A stretch of DNA of 64,000 nt from Mycobacterium sp. 852002-50816_SCH5313054-b (GTDB lineage Bacteria; Actinomycetota; Actinomycetes; Mycobacteriales; Mycobacteriaceae): the NCBI RefSeq assembly GCF_001667185.1, contig NZ_LZIC01000030.1, positions 62,001-126,000 on the forward strand, read 5' to 3'. The stretch's first letter is position 1. Every line of letters starts with the position of its first letter. Position numbers and translations under genes: made by a program. This document shows positions 9,221 to 19,936 of the stretch, one piece after another. The notes beneath the pieces were generated by a model, which saw only the letters and a program-made list of their open reading frames with translations, was not told the origin of the DNA and made no database searches.

Positions 9221-9874
9221 TCACCCGGCTCGCGACCGGCCGAGCACCCGCCTACCCGCGCACACCCCGCCGACCTGCAGCCGCACCCTGCCGATGCGCC
9301 CGAAGCCGGGGCGGCCGTTCGCCGTGATCTCGTAGCCGCAGACCCGCGCCTCCAACCGCGTCGGCGCCCCCTGCCAGTCGCCGTCGGTGACCAGCAGGGT
9401 GCATCCCTTGTTGCGGGCCCGCGCCACCACCGCCCGCGCCCGGGTGTGCGGCACCTGGCGCCCGCCCAGGCCGAGCACCACCAGATCCATGCCGTCGATG
9501 AGCACCGCGGCCACCTCGACCGGATCGGTTCCGGCGTCCGGTATCACCGCGAGCCGGCTCAGGTCCGCCCCCATCTCCACGGCGGCCAGCAGCCCGATGT
9601 CGGGTTGGCCGACGATGGCGACGTTGCCGCCGGCCGCCGTCACCGCGGCCACCACGCCCAACACCAGCGACCGGGCCCCCGACAGCACCGCCACCGTTCC
9701 CCGCGGCAACGGCACCGGCAGCGAATCCGCGAGCCACCGCGGGAGCGCCAGCCAGGATTCCGAATCCGGCAGCAGGTCGTCGGTGGGGGCGCCGCGCCCG
9801 GAGATCTCAGCCATCCGCCGGCGCAGCGATTCCAGCTGATCAGCGCGGTGATCGGAGGCCAGAGCCGCGGTCAT
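9221..9874 (-). CDS. imuA': ImuA', RecA-like mutasome accessory protein
   Basis: A 217-residue protein of the ImuA/SulA-like RecA-fold group, first gene of the imuA'-imuB operon (Rv3395c-Rv3394c). The core is RecA-like, with the segment [18 protein letters not shown] where a Walker A loop would be, but without a canonical GxxxxGK(S/T). This agrees with a structural rather than ATPase role. The ATG start at 9874 lies 25 bases from the LexA-type box and follows GGAGGCAGTC. It is thought to act with ImuB and DnaE2 in translesion synthesis. Confidence 0.88.
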   Translation of the reverse strand: MTAALASDHRADQLESLRRRMAEISGRGAPTDDLLPDSESWLALPRWLADSLPVPLPRGTVAVLSGARSLVLGVVAAVTAAGGNVAIVGQPDIGLLAAVEMGADLSRLAVIPDAGTDPVEVAAVLIDGMDLVVLGLGGRQVPHTRARAVVARARNKGCTLLVTDGDWQGAPTRLEARVCGYEITANGRPGFGRIGRVRLQVGGVCAGRRVLGRSRAG

Positions 9875-9899
9875 GACTGCCTCCTACCCCCACGCGTTT

Positions 9900-9915
9900 T
9901 CGAAAGTATGTTCGA
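9900..9915. promoter_or_regulatory. LexA SOS box between imuA' and the divergent secreted-protein gene
   Basis: The sequence TCGAAAGTATGTTCGA matches the mycobacterial LexA consensus TCGAAC-N4-GTTCGA at all but one base and lies 25 bases upstream of the imuA' start. DNA-damage induction of the imuA'-imuB pair through LexA is established in M. tuberculosis. The divergent gene at 9976 starts 60 bases away and may share this control. Confidence 0.88.
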
Positions 9916-9975
9916 TACATTCGCGAGTAAACACCCACCCTCCGACAAGCGTCAAGAAACGTGAGAGGCTGCTTT

Positions 9976-10566
9976 ATGCGGTCGGTACTGGTGTGGCTGA
10001 TGGTGCTTTTTTGCTGCACTTTCCCGGCGCCAAGCGCCGCCGCTCCGTGTCGAGAAGCGGAGCTGTTCGCCTCCGACAACACCGATCCCCTGTTCGAGGC
10101 GCAGGCCACCGTGACGATCGCGCTCAGCGGCGCGGCGGCGACGGGATCGACCCCGCTCGACGGGGTGTACTGGTCGGGCGCGCTGCAACGGAACACCTAT
10201 GAGCGCTCGCGTGAATTTCACCTGTGCGGTGCCGACGGCGCGTCACACTCCGCCGCCGAGGCGCTGCGCCGTCAGTTCGACCAGGACGCGGTGCTGACCT
10301 TCGACTACGAGCGCGCGCCGGACGAGAACGCGATCCTCGTCGCCGTGCCACACGTCGACATCGCCCGCTTCGGCGACGCGCTGGCGGCCGATCCGGTCGC
10401 CCGCGATCGCATCCGGGGCGGGTCCGTCACCACGACCGACCACACCCTGCTCCTTGTCGCCGGGGACGAAGACCGAGATGTCGCCCGCCGGCTCGTCGGC
10501 GAGTCCGGCGGGGACTGGGATGCGGCCACGATCGCCTACGGCAAGCGCGAATTTGTCCAGACCTAA
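9976..10566 (+). CDS. Secreted or membrane-anchored protein of unknown function (Rv3395A-like)
   Basis: A 196-residue protein with an N-terminal signal peptide (MRSVLVWLMVLFC, ending near APSAAA) and a polar remainder with no motif I recognise. Position and size correspond to the small membrane-protein gene Rv3395A, divergent from imuA' in M. tuberculosis. ATG 9976 was preferred over GTG 9961 because GAGAGG lies seven bases upstream of the ATG and the signal peptide then begins normally. It shares the intergenic SOS box with imuA', so damage-inducible expression is plausible but not shown here. Confidence 0.75.
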   Translation: MRSVLVWLMVLFCCTFPAPSAAAPCREAELFASDNTDPLFEAQATVTIALSGAAATGSTPLDGVYWSGALQRNTYERSREFHLCGADGASHSAAEALRRQFDQDAVLTFDYERAPDENAILVAVPHVDIARFGDALAADPVARDRIRGGSVTTTDHTLLLVAGDEDRDVARRLVGESGGDWDAATIAYGKREFVQT

Positions 10567-10637
10567 GTCCTCAAGTGTTGTGAAAACGGCTCGATCTGCA
10601 CGATCCACATCGATGCTTCCGGCTCTATTGTGGATCT

Positions 10638-11351
10638 GTGCCCGACGTTCACGACTTGGGCGGTCGAGCGGAACACTTCGCTCCAGTTCATCACGACGCG
10701 GACGAGCCGGCCTTTCACGATCGCTGGGAGGCAAGGGTTTTCGGCCTCGTGTCGTTCATGCAGCCGACGCTGGGTAAGACCATCCACGAATTTCGATACG
10801 AGATTGAGCAGTTGCCAGCCCGGCAATACTTCCTCTCGTACTACGCGCGATGGTTGGCGGCGCTCGAGAACCAGCTGGACCACGACGGCTATCTCGCCGC
10901 CGGCGAACTGGATGCGATGCTCTCCGGCCAGCCGGTCGGCGCAAGCCGGCGCGGGTCGAGGGTTCGGGTCAGATTCGCCGCCGTGGCGCTACGGGTGATA
11001 ACAAGGCCGACCCTGCCGCGGTGGATGTGCGTGTACGTGCTCCCCCCGGTGCTTGGCGGCGTTCGTTGGACTCGCCGTGCACCGATGTTTGCCGTCGGCG
11101 ACACCGTCAAAGTGCGGCCACGCCGCGCCGGGCACACCCGACAGCCGGGGTACGTCACTGGCAAGAGAGGCGTGGTCACGGAGCATCACGGGCCCGCTCT
11201 GCTGCCGGACGCACGCGCGGTCGGGCGGCGCGAGCCCCCCCAACACCTCTACACGATCGCCTTCCACGGACGCGAGTTGTGGGGTTCGACCGCCGAGGAC
11301 GGAGTGGAAGTCAGGATCGACTTGTACGAGCCATATCTGGAGCGCGAATGA
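10638..11351 (+). CDS. Nitrile hydratase beta subunit
   Basis: With the alpha subunit it would hydrate nitriles to amides. The N-terminus (VHDLGGRAEH, then FHDRWEARVFGL) and the C-terminal SH3-like domain (FAVGDTVKV, HTRQPGYVTGKRGVV, ELWGS, DLYEPYLE) are those of nitrile hydratase beta chains. Total length of 237 residues is normal. The linker at about residues 103-155 is odd: Arg-rich then hydrophobic (RWMCVYVLPPVLGG), with rare codons aga, ata, aca, agg and cta. GTG start. The alpha gene follows immediately in the same frame after the stop codon. Confidence 0.86.
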   Translation: MPDVHDLGGRAEHFAPVHHDADEPAFHDRWEARVFGLVSFMQPTLGKTIHEFRYEIEQLPARQYFLSYYARWLAALENQLDHDGYLAAGELDAMLSGQPVGASRRGSRVRVRFAAVALRVITRPTLPRWMCVYVLPPVLGGVRWTRRAPMFAVGDTVKVRPRRAGHTRQPGYVTGKRGVVTEHHGPALLPDARAVGRREPPQHLYTIAFHGRELWGSTAEDGVEVRIDLYEPYLERE

Positions 11352-11936
11352 GTGAACATGAGTGACGAGGCTTTCGCTACCCGCGTTGCGGCCCTGGAGG
11401 AATTGCTCGCCGAGAAGGGCCTGATCGACCCGGCGACGGTCGATCGGCTCATCGATCACTTCACCCACCACGTCGGCCCGATGAGTGGGGCGAAGGTCGT
11501 TGCCCGCGCGTGGGTGGATCCCGAGTACAAGCGACGCTTGCTCGCCGACGGGACACGAGCGATCGCGGAGTTTGGGTTAGGTGGGCTAGAGGCGGCGCAC
11601 CTCAAGGTCGTCGAGAACACCCCGGGAGTCCACAACGTCGTCGTTTGTACGCTCTGCTCGTGCTATCCGTGGGCGGTTCTGGGCTTACCCCCGAGCTGGT
11701 ACAAAAGCGCCGGGTACCGGTCCCGAATGGTCGCCGAGCCCCGCGCCTTGTTACGGGAAATGGGCCTCAACCTGGACCCACGCGTCCGGATACGGGTCTG
11801 GGACAGCTCCGCCGAGGCACGGTTCCTGGTCCTTCCGATGCGCCCGGAGGGAACCGACAACCTCAGCGAGGCCGATCTGGCGGGGCTGATCACCCGCGAC
11901 GCCATGATCGGCGTGGCCGAAGCTGTCTGGCCATGA
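11352..11936 (+). CDS. Cobalt-type nitrile hydratase alpha subunit
   Basis: Carries the metal centre of nitrile hydratase. The claw motif VCTLCSCYPW (about residues 97-106) is present; a Thr between the first Cys and Leu is the established mark of the cobalt type, whereas iron types have Ser. It has 194 residues, near the family's 195-210. GTG 11352 directly abuts the beta stop and has GGAG nine bases upstream; ATG 11358 is an alternative start. The order beta-alpha-accessory is that of cobalt enzymes such as Rhodococcus J1 NhlB-NhlA-NhlE. No amidase gene lies nearby, so the fate of the amide is not evident. Confidence 0.93.
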   Translation: MNMSDEAFATRVAALEELLAEKGLIDPATVDRLIDHFTHHVGPMSGAKVVARAWVDPEYKRRLLADGTRAIAEFGLGGLEAAHLKVVENTPGVHNVVVCTLCSCYPWAVLGLPPSWYKSAGYRSRMVAEPRALLREMGLNLDPRVRIRVWDSSAEARFLVLPMRPEGTDNLSEADLAGLITRDAMIGVAEAVWP

Positions 11937-12256
11937 ACGCGGTCCACCGGGTGGACGTGACCGGGCCCGCGGCTCCACCGCGCGCGAACGGGGAGGTGAT
12001 CTTCGATGCGCCGTGGCAACAGCGCGTTTTCGGTCTCACCCTGGCATTGAACGAGACCGCGGCAGTGCCATGGAAGACATTTCGGACCCGGCTGATCGCC
12101 CGCATCGCGCAAGACGAGGCCCGCCCCTATTGGGAATCGTGGGCGGCCGCTCTCGAGGATGTCCTCGCCGCTTCGGCAACGCTCACGGCCACTGATGTCG
12201 ACAGCCGGCAGGACCGATTGGCAAAGCGCCACCCAGGCCACGATCATCGACATTGA
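11933..12256 (+). CDS. Nitrile hydratase accessory protein (beta N-terminal-like activator)
   Basis: A 107-residue protein whose core (FDAPWQQRVFGLTLALNE, then WESWAAALEDVL) resembles the N-terminal helical part of the beta subunit. That is the hallmark of P14K/NhlE-type chaperones that deliver cobalt-loaded alpha subunit by subunit swapping. Its ATG overlaps the alpha stop codon (ATGA), so translation is probably coupled. The C-terminus ends RHPGHDHRH, a His-rich tail that could hold metal; that role is inference. It ends 11 bases before the convergent guaA gene. Confidence 0.82.
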   Translation: MNAVHRVDVTGPAAPPRANGEVIFDAPWQQRVFGLTLALNETAAVPWKTFRTRLIARIAQDEARPYWESWAAALEDVLAASATLTATDVDSRQDRLAKRHPGHDHRH

Positions 12257-12267
12257 TCGCGGACGAG

Positions 12268-13851
<1,584 letters not shown>

Positions 13852-13860
13852 GCCGCAAGC

Positions 13861-14235
13861 TTAGTGGCCGGGGTTGACATCCCCGAGCCAGCTCCTGGTG
13901 TGGCTCAACAGGGTGGCGGTGGTCCCGTCGGTCTCGGGGAGTAGCCGGAATTCGACGGACATGGTGGGCAGGCGGGGGACGTACTGCACCCAGCACAATC
14001 GGCTGCGCGGCTGCAGCGAGGTCACCCGGCACAGCGCGGTGTCGTCGCGGCCGACGCGGTGCCGGATCAGGCGAAACGACGTGCCCACCTGGAGCCGTTG
14101 ATCATCGGCGGCATGCTCGACGGCGTCCCAGGTGTCGTACCACTCCGCGATGCCGGCGACGGTGGTGATCAGGTCCCACACCTTCTCCGGCGGCGCGGCG
14201 ATGCGTATCGAGTCGGACAGCGTCTGGCGGTTCAT
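13861..14235 (-). CDS. SRPBCC (polyketide cyclase/START-like) family protein
   Basis: A 124-residue protein beginning with the typical family pattern [16 protein letters not shown] and continuing as an alternating strand pattern expected of a helix-grip lipid-binding fold. Such proteins bind hydrophobic ligands; the ligand here is unknown. Its ATG overlaps the mmpL stop codon (ATGA), making it the third gene of the mmpS-mmpL operon. The context suggests that it handles or senses the lipid or drug that the transporter moves, which is inference. Confidence 0.82.
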   Translation of the reverse strand: MNRQTLSDSIRIAAPPEKVWDLITTVAGIAEWYDTWDAVEHAADDQRLQVGTSFRLIRHRVGRDDTALCRVTSLQPRSRLCWVQYVPRLPTMSVEFRLLPETDGTTATLLSHTRSWLGDVNPGH

Positions 14236-17072
14236 GCGCGCAGGCTCTCGGTGGGGCTCGGCGTTGCGACGGCGTCGGGCAGCCGGGGCCGCTGCGCGCG
14301 ACGGCCGGTGCCCACTCGCCGGGGCCACCAGAACCAGCGTCCGAGCAGGGCGGCGATCGCGGGTGTCATCAGCGACCGCACCACCAACGTGTCGAAGAGC
14401 AGCCCGATGCCGACGGTCGTGCCGAACTGACCGATGATCCGCAGGTCGCTGAACACGAAGGACGACATGGTAAAGGCGAACACCAGCCCCGCCGAGGTCA
14501 CCACCGCGCCGGTGCCGCCCATGGCGCGGATGATTCCGGTTTTGATGCCGGCCCCGATCTCCTCCTTGAACCGCGAAACCAGTAACAGGTTGTAGTCCGA
14601 CCCGACGGCCAGCAGGATGATGACGGCCATCGCGATCACCAGCCAGTGCAACGGAATACGGAGGATGTCCTGCCACACCAGCACCGACAGTCCGAACGAG
14701 GCGCCCAGCGACAGCACCACGGTGCCGATGATGACCAGCGCCGCGATGACGCTTCCGGTGATGACCAGCATGATGATGAAGATCAGGCAGGCCGCCGCGA
14801 TTCCCGCGATCAGCAGGTCGTATTTGGCCGCGCCACTCATGTCCTCATACGTCGGCGCCGTGCCGCCCAGGTAGATCTTGGCCTCTTCCAAGGGAGTTCC
14901 CTTGACGGCGTGCCGCGCGGCCTTCTCGATCGCGTCGACGCGCGAGATGCCTTCGGGGGTCGCCGGGTCCCCGTCGTGGGTGATGATGAAGCGGGCGTCC
15001 CTGCCGTCGGGCGAGAGGAACATCGCCAGGCCGCGTTTGAAGTCGGGGTTGTCGAAGACCTCCGGCGGCAGGTAGAAGGAATCGTCGTTCTTGGCCGCGT
15101 CGAACGCTTGTCCCATCGCGGACGCGTTCTGCTGTGCGGCGTCCATCTGGTCGAGCAGGCCCGCGAACGTGCTGTACATCGTCATCGTCATCGTTCGCAT
15201 GGTCGTCGTGGCGTCGATGATCGGCGGCAGCAGCGAGATCAGCTGCGGCATCAGGCTATCCAGCCGGTCGGTGTCCTTAACGAGACTGCCCAGGTCGTCG
15301 GTGACCTTGTCGACGCCGTCGAGCGCATCGAATGCCGACCGCAGTGCCCAGCAGACTCCGATATCAAAGCAGTGCCGCTCCCAGTAGAAATAGCCACGCA
15401 GCGGCCGGAAGAAGTCGTCGAAATCGGCGATGCGGTCGCGCACTTCGGTCGTGTCCGCGACGATCTGCTTCGTCTGGCCGGCGACGTCGTGGGTGGTGCC
15501 GGCGAGCTGGCGCATCAGGCCGAGCATGCGTTGCATGGTGTCGATGACGCCCGCCATTTGATCGGCGATGGCCCGCATGTCGGCCATCCGGTCATGCAGG
15601 TACTTCATGTTCTCGGTCAGCGTGGTGGATTGCATGCTCATCTGAAAGGGAATGGAGGTGTGCGTGATTGGGGCACCCAACGGCCTGGTGATGGACTGGA
15701 CCCGCGCGACGCCGTCGGCGCCGAAGACGCCTTTGGCCACCCGGTCCAGGACGAGCATGTCGGCGGGATTGCGCATGTCGTGGTCGGTCTGGACCAACAA
15801 CAGGTCGGGGTTCAGGCGCGCGGGCGAAAAGTGCCGGTCGGCCGCGGCATATCCGATGTTGGACGGTGTGGTCCGGGGCAGATAATTGCGATCGTTGTAG
15901 CTCGTCGTGAACGACGGCAGGGCCAGCAGGCCGACGAGCGCGGTCGCGGCCGTCGCCGCGAGTATCGGTGCGGGCCAGCGGACGACGGCGGTTCCCAGCC
16001 GTCGCCACCCCCGCGTCTTGATTTTCCGTTTGGGATCGAAAAGTCCGAAGCGGCTGCCCAAGGTGATGATGGCTGGACCCAACGTGAGCGCGCCCGCCAC
16101 CATCGTGAACATCCCGATCGCGCAGGGCGCGCCCAGGGTCTGGAAATAGGGCAGCCTGGTGAAGCTGAGGCAGAACATCGCGCCGGCGATGGTCAGGCCG
16201 GAGCCCAGGACCACATGTGCGCTGCCGCGAAACATGGTGTAGTACGCGGCTTCTGTGTCCTGGCCCGCCTGACGGGCCTCCTGATATCGGCCCACGATGA
16301 AGATCGCGTAATCCGTGCCCGCGGCGATCGCGAGTATCGGAAGGATTTGCACCGCAAACGTCGAGAGCCCCAGTACGCCTCGGCTTCCGAGAAATGCGAT
16401 CACGCCTTGCACCGCGGGCAATTCGATGAAGACCATCAGCAGCGTCAGCAGGACGGTGACCAAGGAACGGTACACGATCAACAGCATCAGGACGATGACC
16501 GCGACGGTCACGCCCATCACCTTGCGGGCGCTTTTGTTGCCGAATTCGAGCTGATCGGTGGTCACCGCCGCGGGACCGGCGACATAGGCCCTGACGCCGG
16601 TGGGCGCCTGCACGTTTGACACGATGCGCCGCACCGCGTCCACGGACTCGTTGGCCAGCGTCTCGCCCTGGCGCCCGGCGAGGAAGACCTGCACGTAGGC
16701 GGCCTTTCCGTCGGCGCTCTGCGATCCGGCCGCAGTGAGCGGATCGCCCCAGAAGTCCTGGATGTGCTCGACATGCTTGTGGTCCTGCGCGAGCTTGCCG
16801 ATCAGGTCGCCGTAGAACCGGTGCGCCGCATCGCCGAGCGGCGTTTGGCCCTCGAGGACGATCATGACCGCGCTGTCGGAGTCGAATTCTTTGAACACCT
16901 GGCCGATGCGCTTCATGGCCTGTATCGCCGGGGCGTCGTCGGGGCTCATCGACACCGCGTGCGCCTCCCCGACCGCTTCCAGTTGCGGCACAGCGAGGTT
17001 GGTGACCGCCGCAAGACCCAGCCAGAAGAGCAGGATGGGCATCGAAAGCCGGCGAACCGTTCGCGCGATCAC
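14232..17072 (-). CDS. MmpL-family RND transporter
   Basis: A 946-residue inner-membrane transporter of the mycobacterial MmpL class, which exports cell-wall lipids, siderophores or drugs. It has the usual twelve-helix RND plan with two large periplasmic loops. The proton-relay Asp-Tyr pairs are visible as [12 protein letters not shown] (about residue 255) and [12 protein letters not shown] in the second half. The gene starts within the stop codon of mmpS, and the pairing is that of MmpS4/L4- or MmpS5/L5-type systems. I cannot assign a specific paralogue. The SRPBCC gene follows with a four-base overlap. Confidence 0.95.
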   Translation of the reverse strand: MIARTVRRLSMPILLFWLGLAAVTNLAVPQLEAVGEAHAVSMSPDDAPAIQAMKRIGQVFKEFDSDSAVMIVLEGQTPLGDAAHRFYGDLIGKLAQDHKHVEHIQDFWGDPLTAAGSQSADGKAAYVQVFLAGRQGETLANESVDAVRRIVSNVQAPTGVRAYVAGPAAVTTDQLEFGNKSARKVMGVTVAVIVLMLLIVYRSLVTVLLTLLMVFIELPAVQGVIAFLGSRGVLGLSTFAVQILPILAIAAGTDYAIFIVGRYQEARQAGQDTEAAYYTMFRGSAHVVLGSGLTIAGAMFCLSFTRLPYFQTLGAPCAIGMFTMVAGALTLGPAIITLGSRFGLFDPKRKIKTRGWRRLGTAVVRWPAPILAATAATALVGLLALPSFTTSYNDRNYLPRTTPSNIGYAAADRHFSPARLNPDLLLVQTDHDMRNPADMLVLDRVAKGVFGADGVARVQSITRPLGAPITHTSIPFQMSMQSTTLTENMKYLHDRMADMRAIADQMAGVIDTMQRMLGLMRQLAGTTHDVAGQTKQIVADTTEVRDRIADFDDFFRPLRGYFYWERHCFDIGVCWALRSAFDALDGVDKVTDDLGSLVKDTDRLDSLMPQLISLLPPIIDATTTMRTMTMTMYSTFAGLLDQMDAAQQNASAMGQAFDAAKNDDSFYLPPEVFDNPDFKRGLAMFLSPDGRDARFIITHDGDPATPEGISRVDAIEKAARHAVKGTPLEEAKIYLGGTAPTYEDMSGAAKYDLLIAGIAAACLIFIIMLVITGSVIAALVIIGTVVLSLGASFGLSVLVWQDILRIPLHWLVIAMAVIILLAVGSDYNLLLVSRFKEEIGAGIKTGIIRAMGGTGAVVTSAGLVFAFTMSSFVFSDLRIIGQFGTTVGIGLLFDTLVVRSLMTPAIAALLGRWFWWPRRVGTGRRAQRPRLPDAVATPSPTESLRA

Positions 17073-17497
17073 GCGGACTTCACCAGGCAGAAGGTCTGTG
17101 GGTGGATTCCCGCCACGGTTCGTTGGGCCTTGATATCGCCGTTCACGGTGATCCGGCAGCCGATGTTGTCATCGGCGCCCTGCGCCACGACGTTGACGCT
17201 GACCGCAGGGGCGGTCGTGGCCACGCTGTAGGTCCATGGCAGCGGCGTGCCGTCGACTCGCTGCGGCACGGCGTCGACATCGAGGTAGTTGATGTCGGCG
17301 ACGCTGCCCGCCGGGCCGAAGACCTCCATCGTCACGTGCTTGGGGTTGAAGGGTTTGATGGCGTCGGCGTGGGCGCCGACGGCCGACCCGACGCCGCGAA
17401 CGCCGAAGATGCCGTGCAGCCGGTAGACGGCGAAACCCGCGAGGGCGACCATGGTCACGACGACCAGCGGGATCCACGCGCGTTTGACGACAGTCAT
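17069..17497 (-). CDS. MmpS-family membrane accessory protein
   Basis: A 142-residue partner of the downstream MmpL. One N-terminal transmembrane helix (about residues 10-30, [18 protein letters not shown]) is followed by the typical MmpS beta-sandwich domain, with [12 protein letters not shown] near its start and [12 protein letters not shown] near its end. It is the first gene of the leftward mmpS-mmpL-SRPBCC operon and overlaps mmpL by four bases. A palindrome at 17639-17650 lies in its upstream region, shared with a divergent SDR operon. Confidence 0.93.
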   Translation of the reverse strand: MTVVKRAWIPLVVVTMVALAGFAVYRLHGIFGVRGVGSAVGAHADAIKPFNPKHVTMEVFGPAGSVADINYLDVDAVPQRVDGTPLPWTYSVATTAPAVSVNVVAQGADDNIGCRITVNGDIKAQRTVAGIHPQTFCLVKSA

Positions 17498-17706
17498 CCT
17501 CGTCCTCGGGTTTACTCGAAGGAATAAGTTGGGTGACTAACACCGTAGCTTGAGACAGCGCTGGTCGCAATCCATCTTTGACTGCATATTTGCACAACAG
17601 CGGCACAACGGTCTTGCCTCGGCTTGCGGCAACTAGTAAGTTGTACAACTAAATTGCCAACACACCGGCCGTCCCACCACCGGCCGACGAGAGAGGGTCA
17701 AAGGCC
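17498..17706. promoter_or_regulatory. Divergent control region between mmpS and the SDR-SDR-TetR operon
   Basis: This stretch of about 210 bases separates two divergent operons. It contains the perfect 12-base palindrome AGTTGTACAACT at 17639-17650, a plausible TetR operator. The TetR encoded third in the rightward operon (19352) is the obvious candidate ligand-responsive repressor. It could control both directions; this is inference. Confidence 0.5.
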
Positions 17707-18510
17707 ATGAGTATCAATGCACATCGATTCGGTCCCTGGGCGGTCGTGACGGGGGCGTCGTCGGGGATCGGACGCGAGTTCGCGCACCAGCTCGGCGATG
17801 CTGGCATCAACGTGGTCCTGGTCGCGCGGCGCCTGGCCGTGCTGCAGGACCTGGGCGCGGCGCTGGCTCGCGGCTACGGTGTCGACTATCGCGCCGTCGG
17901 CGTCGACCTGTCCGACCCTGACATGCTGACCCCAATCATCCAGGCCACCAACGACATCGACGTCGGCCTGCTGGTGTCGAACGCCGGCGAGGCGCTACCC
18001 GGGCCGTTCCTGGACTCGGATCTGCAGGCGCAGCGAGCGATCCTGCGGCTCAACACCGCCGCGCATCTGGGCCTGAGCCACCACTTCGGTGCACGAATGG
18101 CGCGGCGCGGTCGCGGCGGCATCGTGCTCGTCTCCGCGCTGGGGGCCACACATGGCGTGCCGTACCTGGCGAACACCGCGGCGACCAAGGCCTATGCGTC
18201 GAGCCTCGGCGCCGGCCTGCACGGCGAGCTGGCCAAGCACGGCGTGCACGTCACGGTGCTACACCCGGGACCCACCCGCACGCCGGCGCTCGCCGCGTTC
18301 GGCCTGGACCCCGACCAGATGCCGATATCGCCCATGGCGCCGGATGTTTGTGCCCGCGAGGCGTTGCGCGCGCTGGAGCGCAATCGGGCGCGCTGCATAC
18401 CGGGCCGGGTCAACCGGGTAACCACCGCGCTCGTGCCGGCGTCAGTCACCCGCTCGATGATGTCGCGCATGTTGCTGCGGCCCAGCCGGGTCACGACGGC
18501 CTCCAACTAA
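17707..18510 (+). CDS. Short-chain dehydrogenase-like protein lacking the catalytic Ser and Tyr
   Basis: A 267-residue Rossmann protein of the SDR family with an intact cofactor motif TGASSGIG and an NAG motif (SNAGEALPG). In the active-site stretch YLANTAATKAY the Tyr of YxxxK is replaced by Thr, and the Ser 13 residues before it is Ala (VSALGA). Only the Lys remains, so ordinary SDR chemistry is doubtful. The ATG follows AAAGG. It is the first of three genes (SDR, SDR, TetR) with one and three bases between them. Confidence 0.85.
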   Translation: MSINAHRFGPWAVVTGASSGIGREFAHQLGDAGINVVLVARRLAVLQDLGAALARGYGVDYRAVGVDLSDPDMLTPIIQATNDIDVGLLVSNAGEALPGPFLDSDLQAQRAILRLNTAAHLGLSHHFGARMARRGRGGIVLVSALGATHGVPYLANTAATKAYASSLGAGLHGELAKHGVHVTVLHPGPTRTPALAAFGLDPDQMPISPMAPDVCAREALRALERNRARCIPGRVNRVTTALVPASVTRSMMSRMLLRPSRVTTASN

Positions 18511-18511
18511 A

Positions 18512-19348
18512 ATGGATAAACCGATCTGCCTCATTACCGGCGCCACCGACGGCATCGGCAAGGTCACCGCGACCGCGCTGGCCCGCGAGGGCCACACCGT
18601 CGTGCTGGCCGCGCGCAGCGAGGCCAAGGCCGCAACCGTCACATCCGAAATCGTGGCGGCCACCGGCAACCGCGACGTCGGTTACCTCACCGCCGACCTC
18701 CGCTCGCTTTCCCAGCTGCGGCGGCTGGCCGATGCGTTCGCGGCGCGCTACCCGCGGCTGGACGTCCTGGTCAACAACGCCGGCGTCGTCATGCCGCAAC
18801 GCGTACTGACCGAGGATGGCTACGAGACCACGTTTCAGGTCAACTACCTCGCGCAGTTCTATCTCACCCAGTTGCTGCTCGACGCATTGGAAAAGAGCCC
18901 GCGGGGCCGGGTCATCAACCTGAGCTCGAGCGTGTACCGCGCCGGCAAGTTCGACCCGGACAACCTGCAAGGCGAGCGCCGGTTCTCCACCATCGGCGCA
19001 TACGCCGCGTCCAAACTTTGCGTGCTGCTGTTCACCATCGAGCTGGCGCAGCGACTGGCTCCGACGCGCGTCACCGCGAACGCCGTGCATCCTGGGATAG
19101 TCAGGACTCCGATGATGCGCGGGGCGGAAGGGATCTTCCGTGCGATCTCCTATGCGGCGCTGCCGTTTTCGCGATCCGCGGAGAAGGGCGCCGCCACGTC
19201 GGTGTTCCTCGCGGGCTCCCCCGACGCGGTGCAGGTCTCCGGCCAGTACTTCACGAATGCCAGGCCGAAGAAGGTCAAGACCGCCCACAACACACCGGAG
19301 AACCGGGACCTGCTGTGGAACCTGAGCATGGACGCGTGCCGTCTATAG
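18512..19348 (+). CDS. Short-chain dehydrogenase/reductase (retinol dehydrogenase-like)
   Basis: A 278-residue SDR with all standard elements: TGATDGIG cofactor motif near residue 9, NNAG, catalytic Ser in NLSSSV and YAASK as active site. The long insert after the Ser (about VYRAGKFDPDNL) is typical of the retinol-dehydrogenase-like group. It starts one base after the preceding gene and is followed three bases later by a TetR gene, so the three are almost certainly one operon. The substrate is unknown. Confidence 0.9.
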   Translation: MDKPICLITGATDGIGKVTATALAREGHTVVLAARSEAKAATVTSEIVAATGNRDVGYLTADLRSLSQLRRLADAFAARYPRLDVLVNNAGVVMPQRVLTEDGYETTFQVNYLAQFYLTQLLLDALEKSPRGRVINLSSSVYRAGKFDPDNLQGERRFSTIGAYAASKLCVLLFTIELAQRLAPTRVTANAVHPGIVRTPMMRGAEGIFRAISYAALPFSRSAEKGAATSVFLAGSPDAVQVSGQYFTNARPKKVKTAHNTPENRDLLWNLSMDACRL

Positions 19349-19351
19349 TCC

Positions 19352-19927
19352 GTGAGTGACATGGCTGACTCAACCGGCAAGCGCGAGCGACTGATCGCAG
19401 CCGCATGCGACCTGTTCTACCGCCAGGGCATCGCGGGCACCACACTCGCGCACATCGCCGAGGCCGCCGAGGTGCCGCTGGGCAACGTTTACTACTACTT
19501 CAAGACCAAAGACGACATCGTGGCCGCCGTCGTCGAGGCGCGCACCGAGGAAATCCGTTCCGCGACCGCGGCCTTGCAGCGCCGGCACGGCAGCCCCAAG
19601 GCCCGGCTCAAGGCGCTCGTCGGGATGCTGTCCGAGTCGCGCGACACGATCGCCGAGCACGGCTGTCCGCTGGGAAGCCTGTGCACCGAACTCGGTAACC
19701 AACCGGGCCAATCGCCGGCCCTGACCGCCCCCATCATGCAGACCCTGCTGGAGTGGACCGAGCAGCAATTCCACGCCATGGGCCGCCGCGACGCCCGCGA
19801 CCTGGCGCTCGAACTCGTCATCGCCTACGAGGGCAGCGCCGTCCTCACCAACGCCCTGGCCGAGCCCGAAGTCATGGCCCACCAGGCCCGACGGCTCGAA
19901 AAGTGGATCAACGCAATGCAAGTGTGA
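19352..19927 (+). CDS. TetR-family transcriptional regulator
   Basis: A 191-residue regulator with an N-terminal TetR helix-turn-helix (about residues 12-58: FYRQGIAGTTLAHIAEAA then PLGNVYYYFKTKDD). The C-terminal ligand domain contains a CPLGSL segment typical of one LmrA/YxaF-like subgroup. GTG 19352 or ATG 19361 could be the start. As last gene of the SDR operon it probably controls that operon from the palindrome upstream of 17707. Confidence 0.9.
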   Translation: MSDMADSTGKRERLIAAACDLFYRQGIAGTTLAHIAEAAEVPLGNVYYYFKTKDDIVAAVVEARTEEIRSATAALQRRHGSPKARLKALVGMLSESRDTIAEHGCPLGSLCTELGNQPGQSPALTAPIMQTLLEWTEQQFHAMGRRDARDLALELVIAYEGSAVLTNALAEPEVMAHQARRLEKWINAMQV

Positions 19928-19936
19928 CCGCACCGA

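Noticed and set aside
14646..16619. Rightward open frame of 657 codons opposite mmpL
   Set aside because: Antisense of a clear MmpL transporter; low-complexity charged text without family resemblance.
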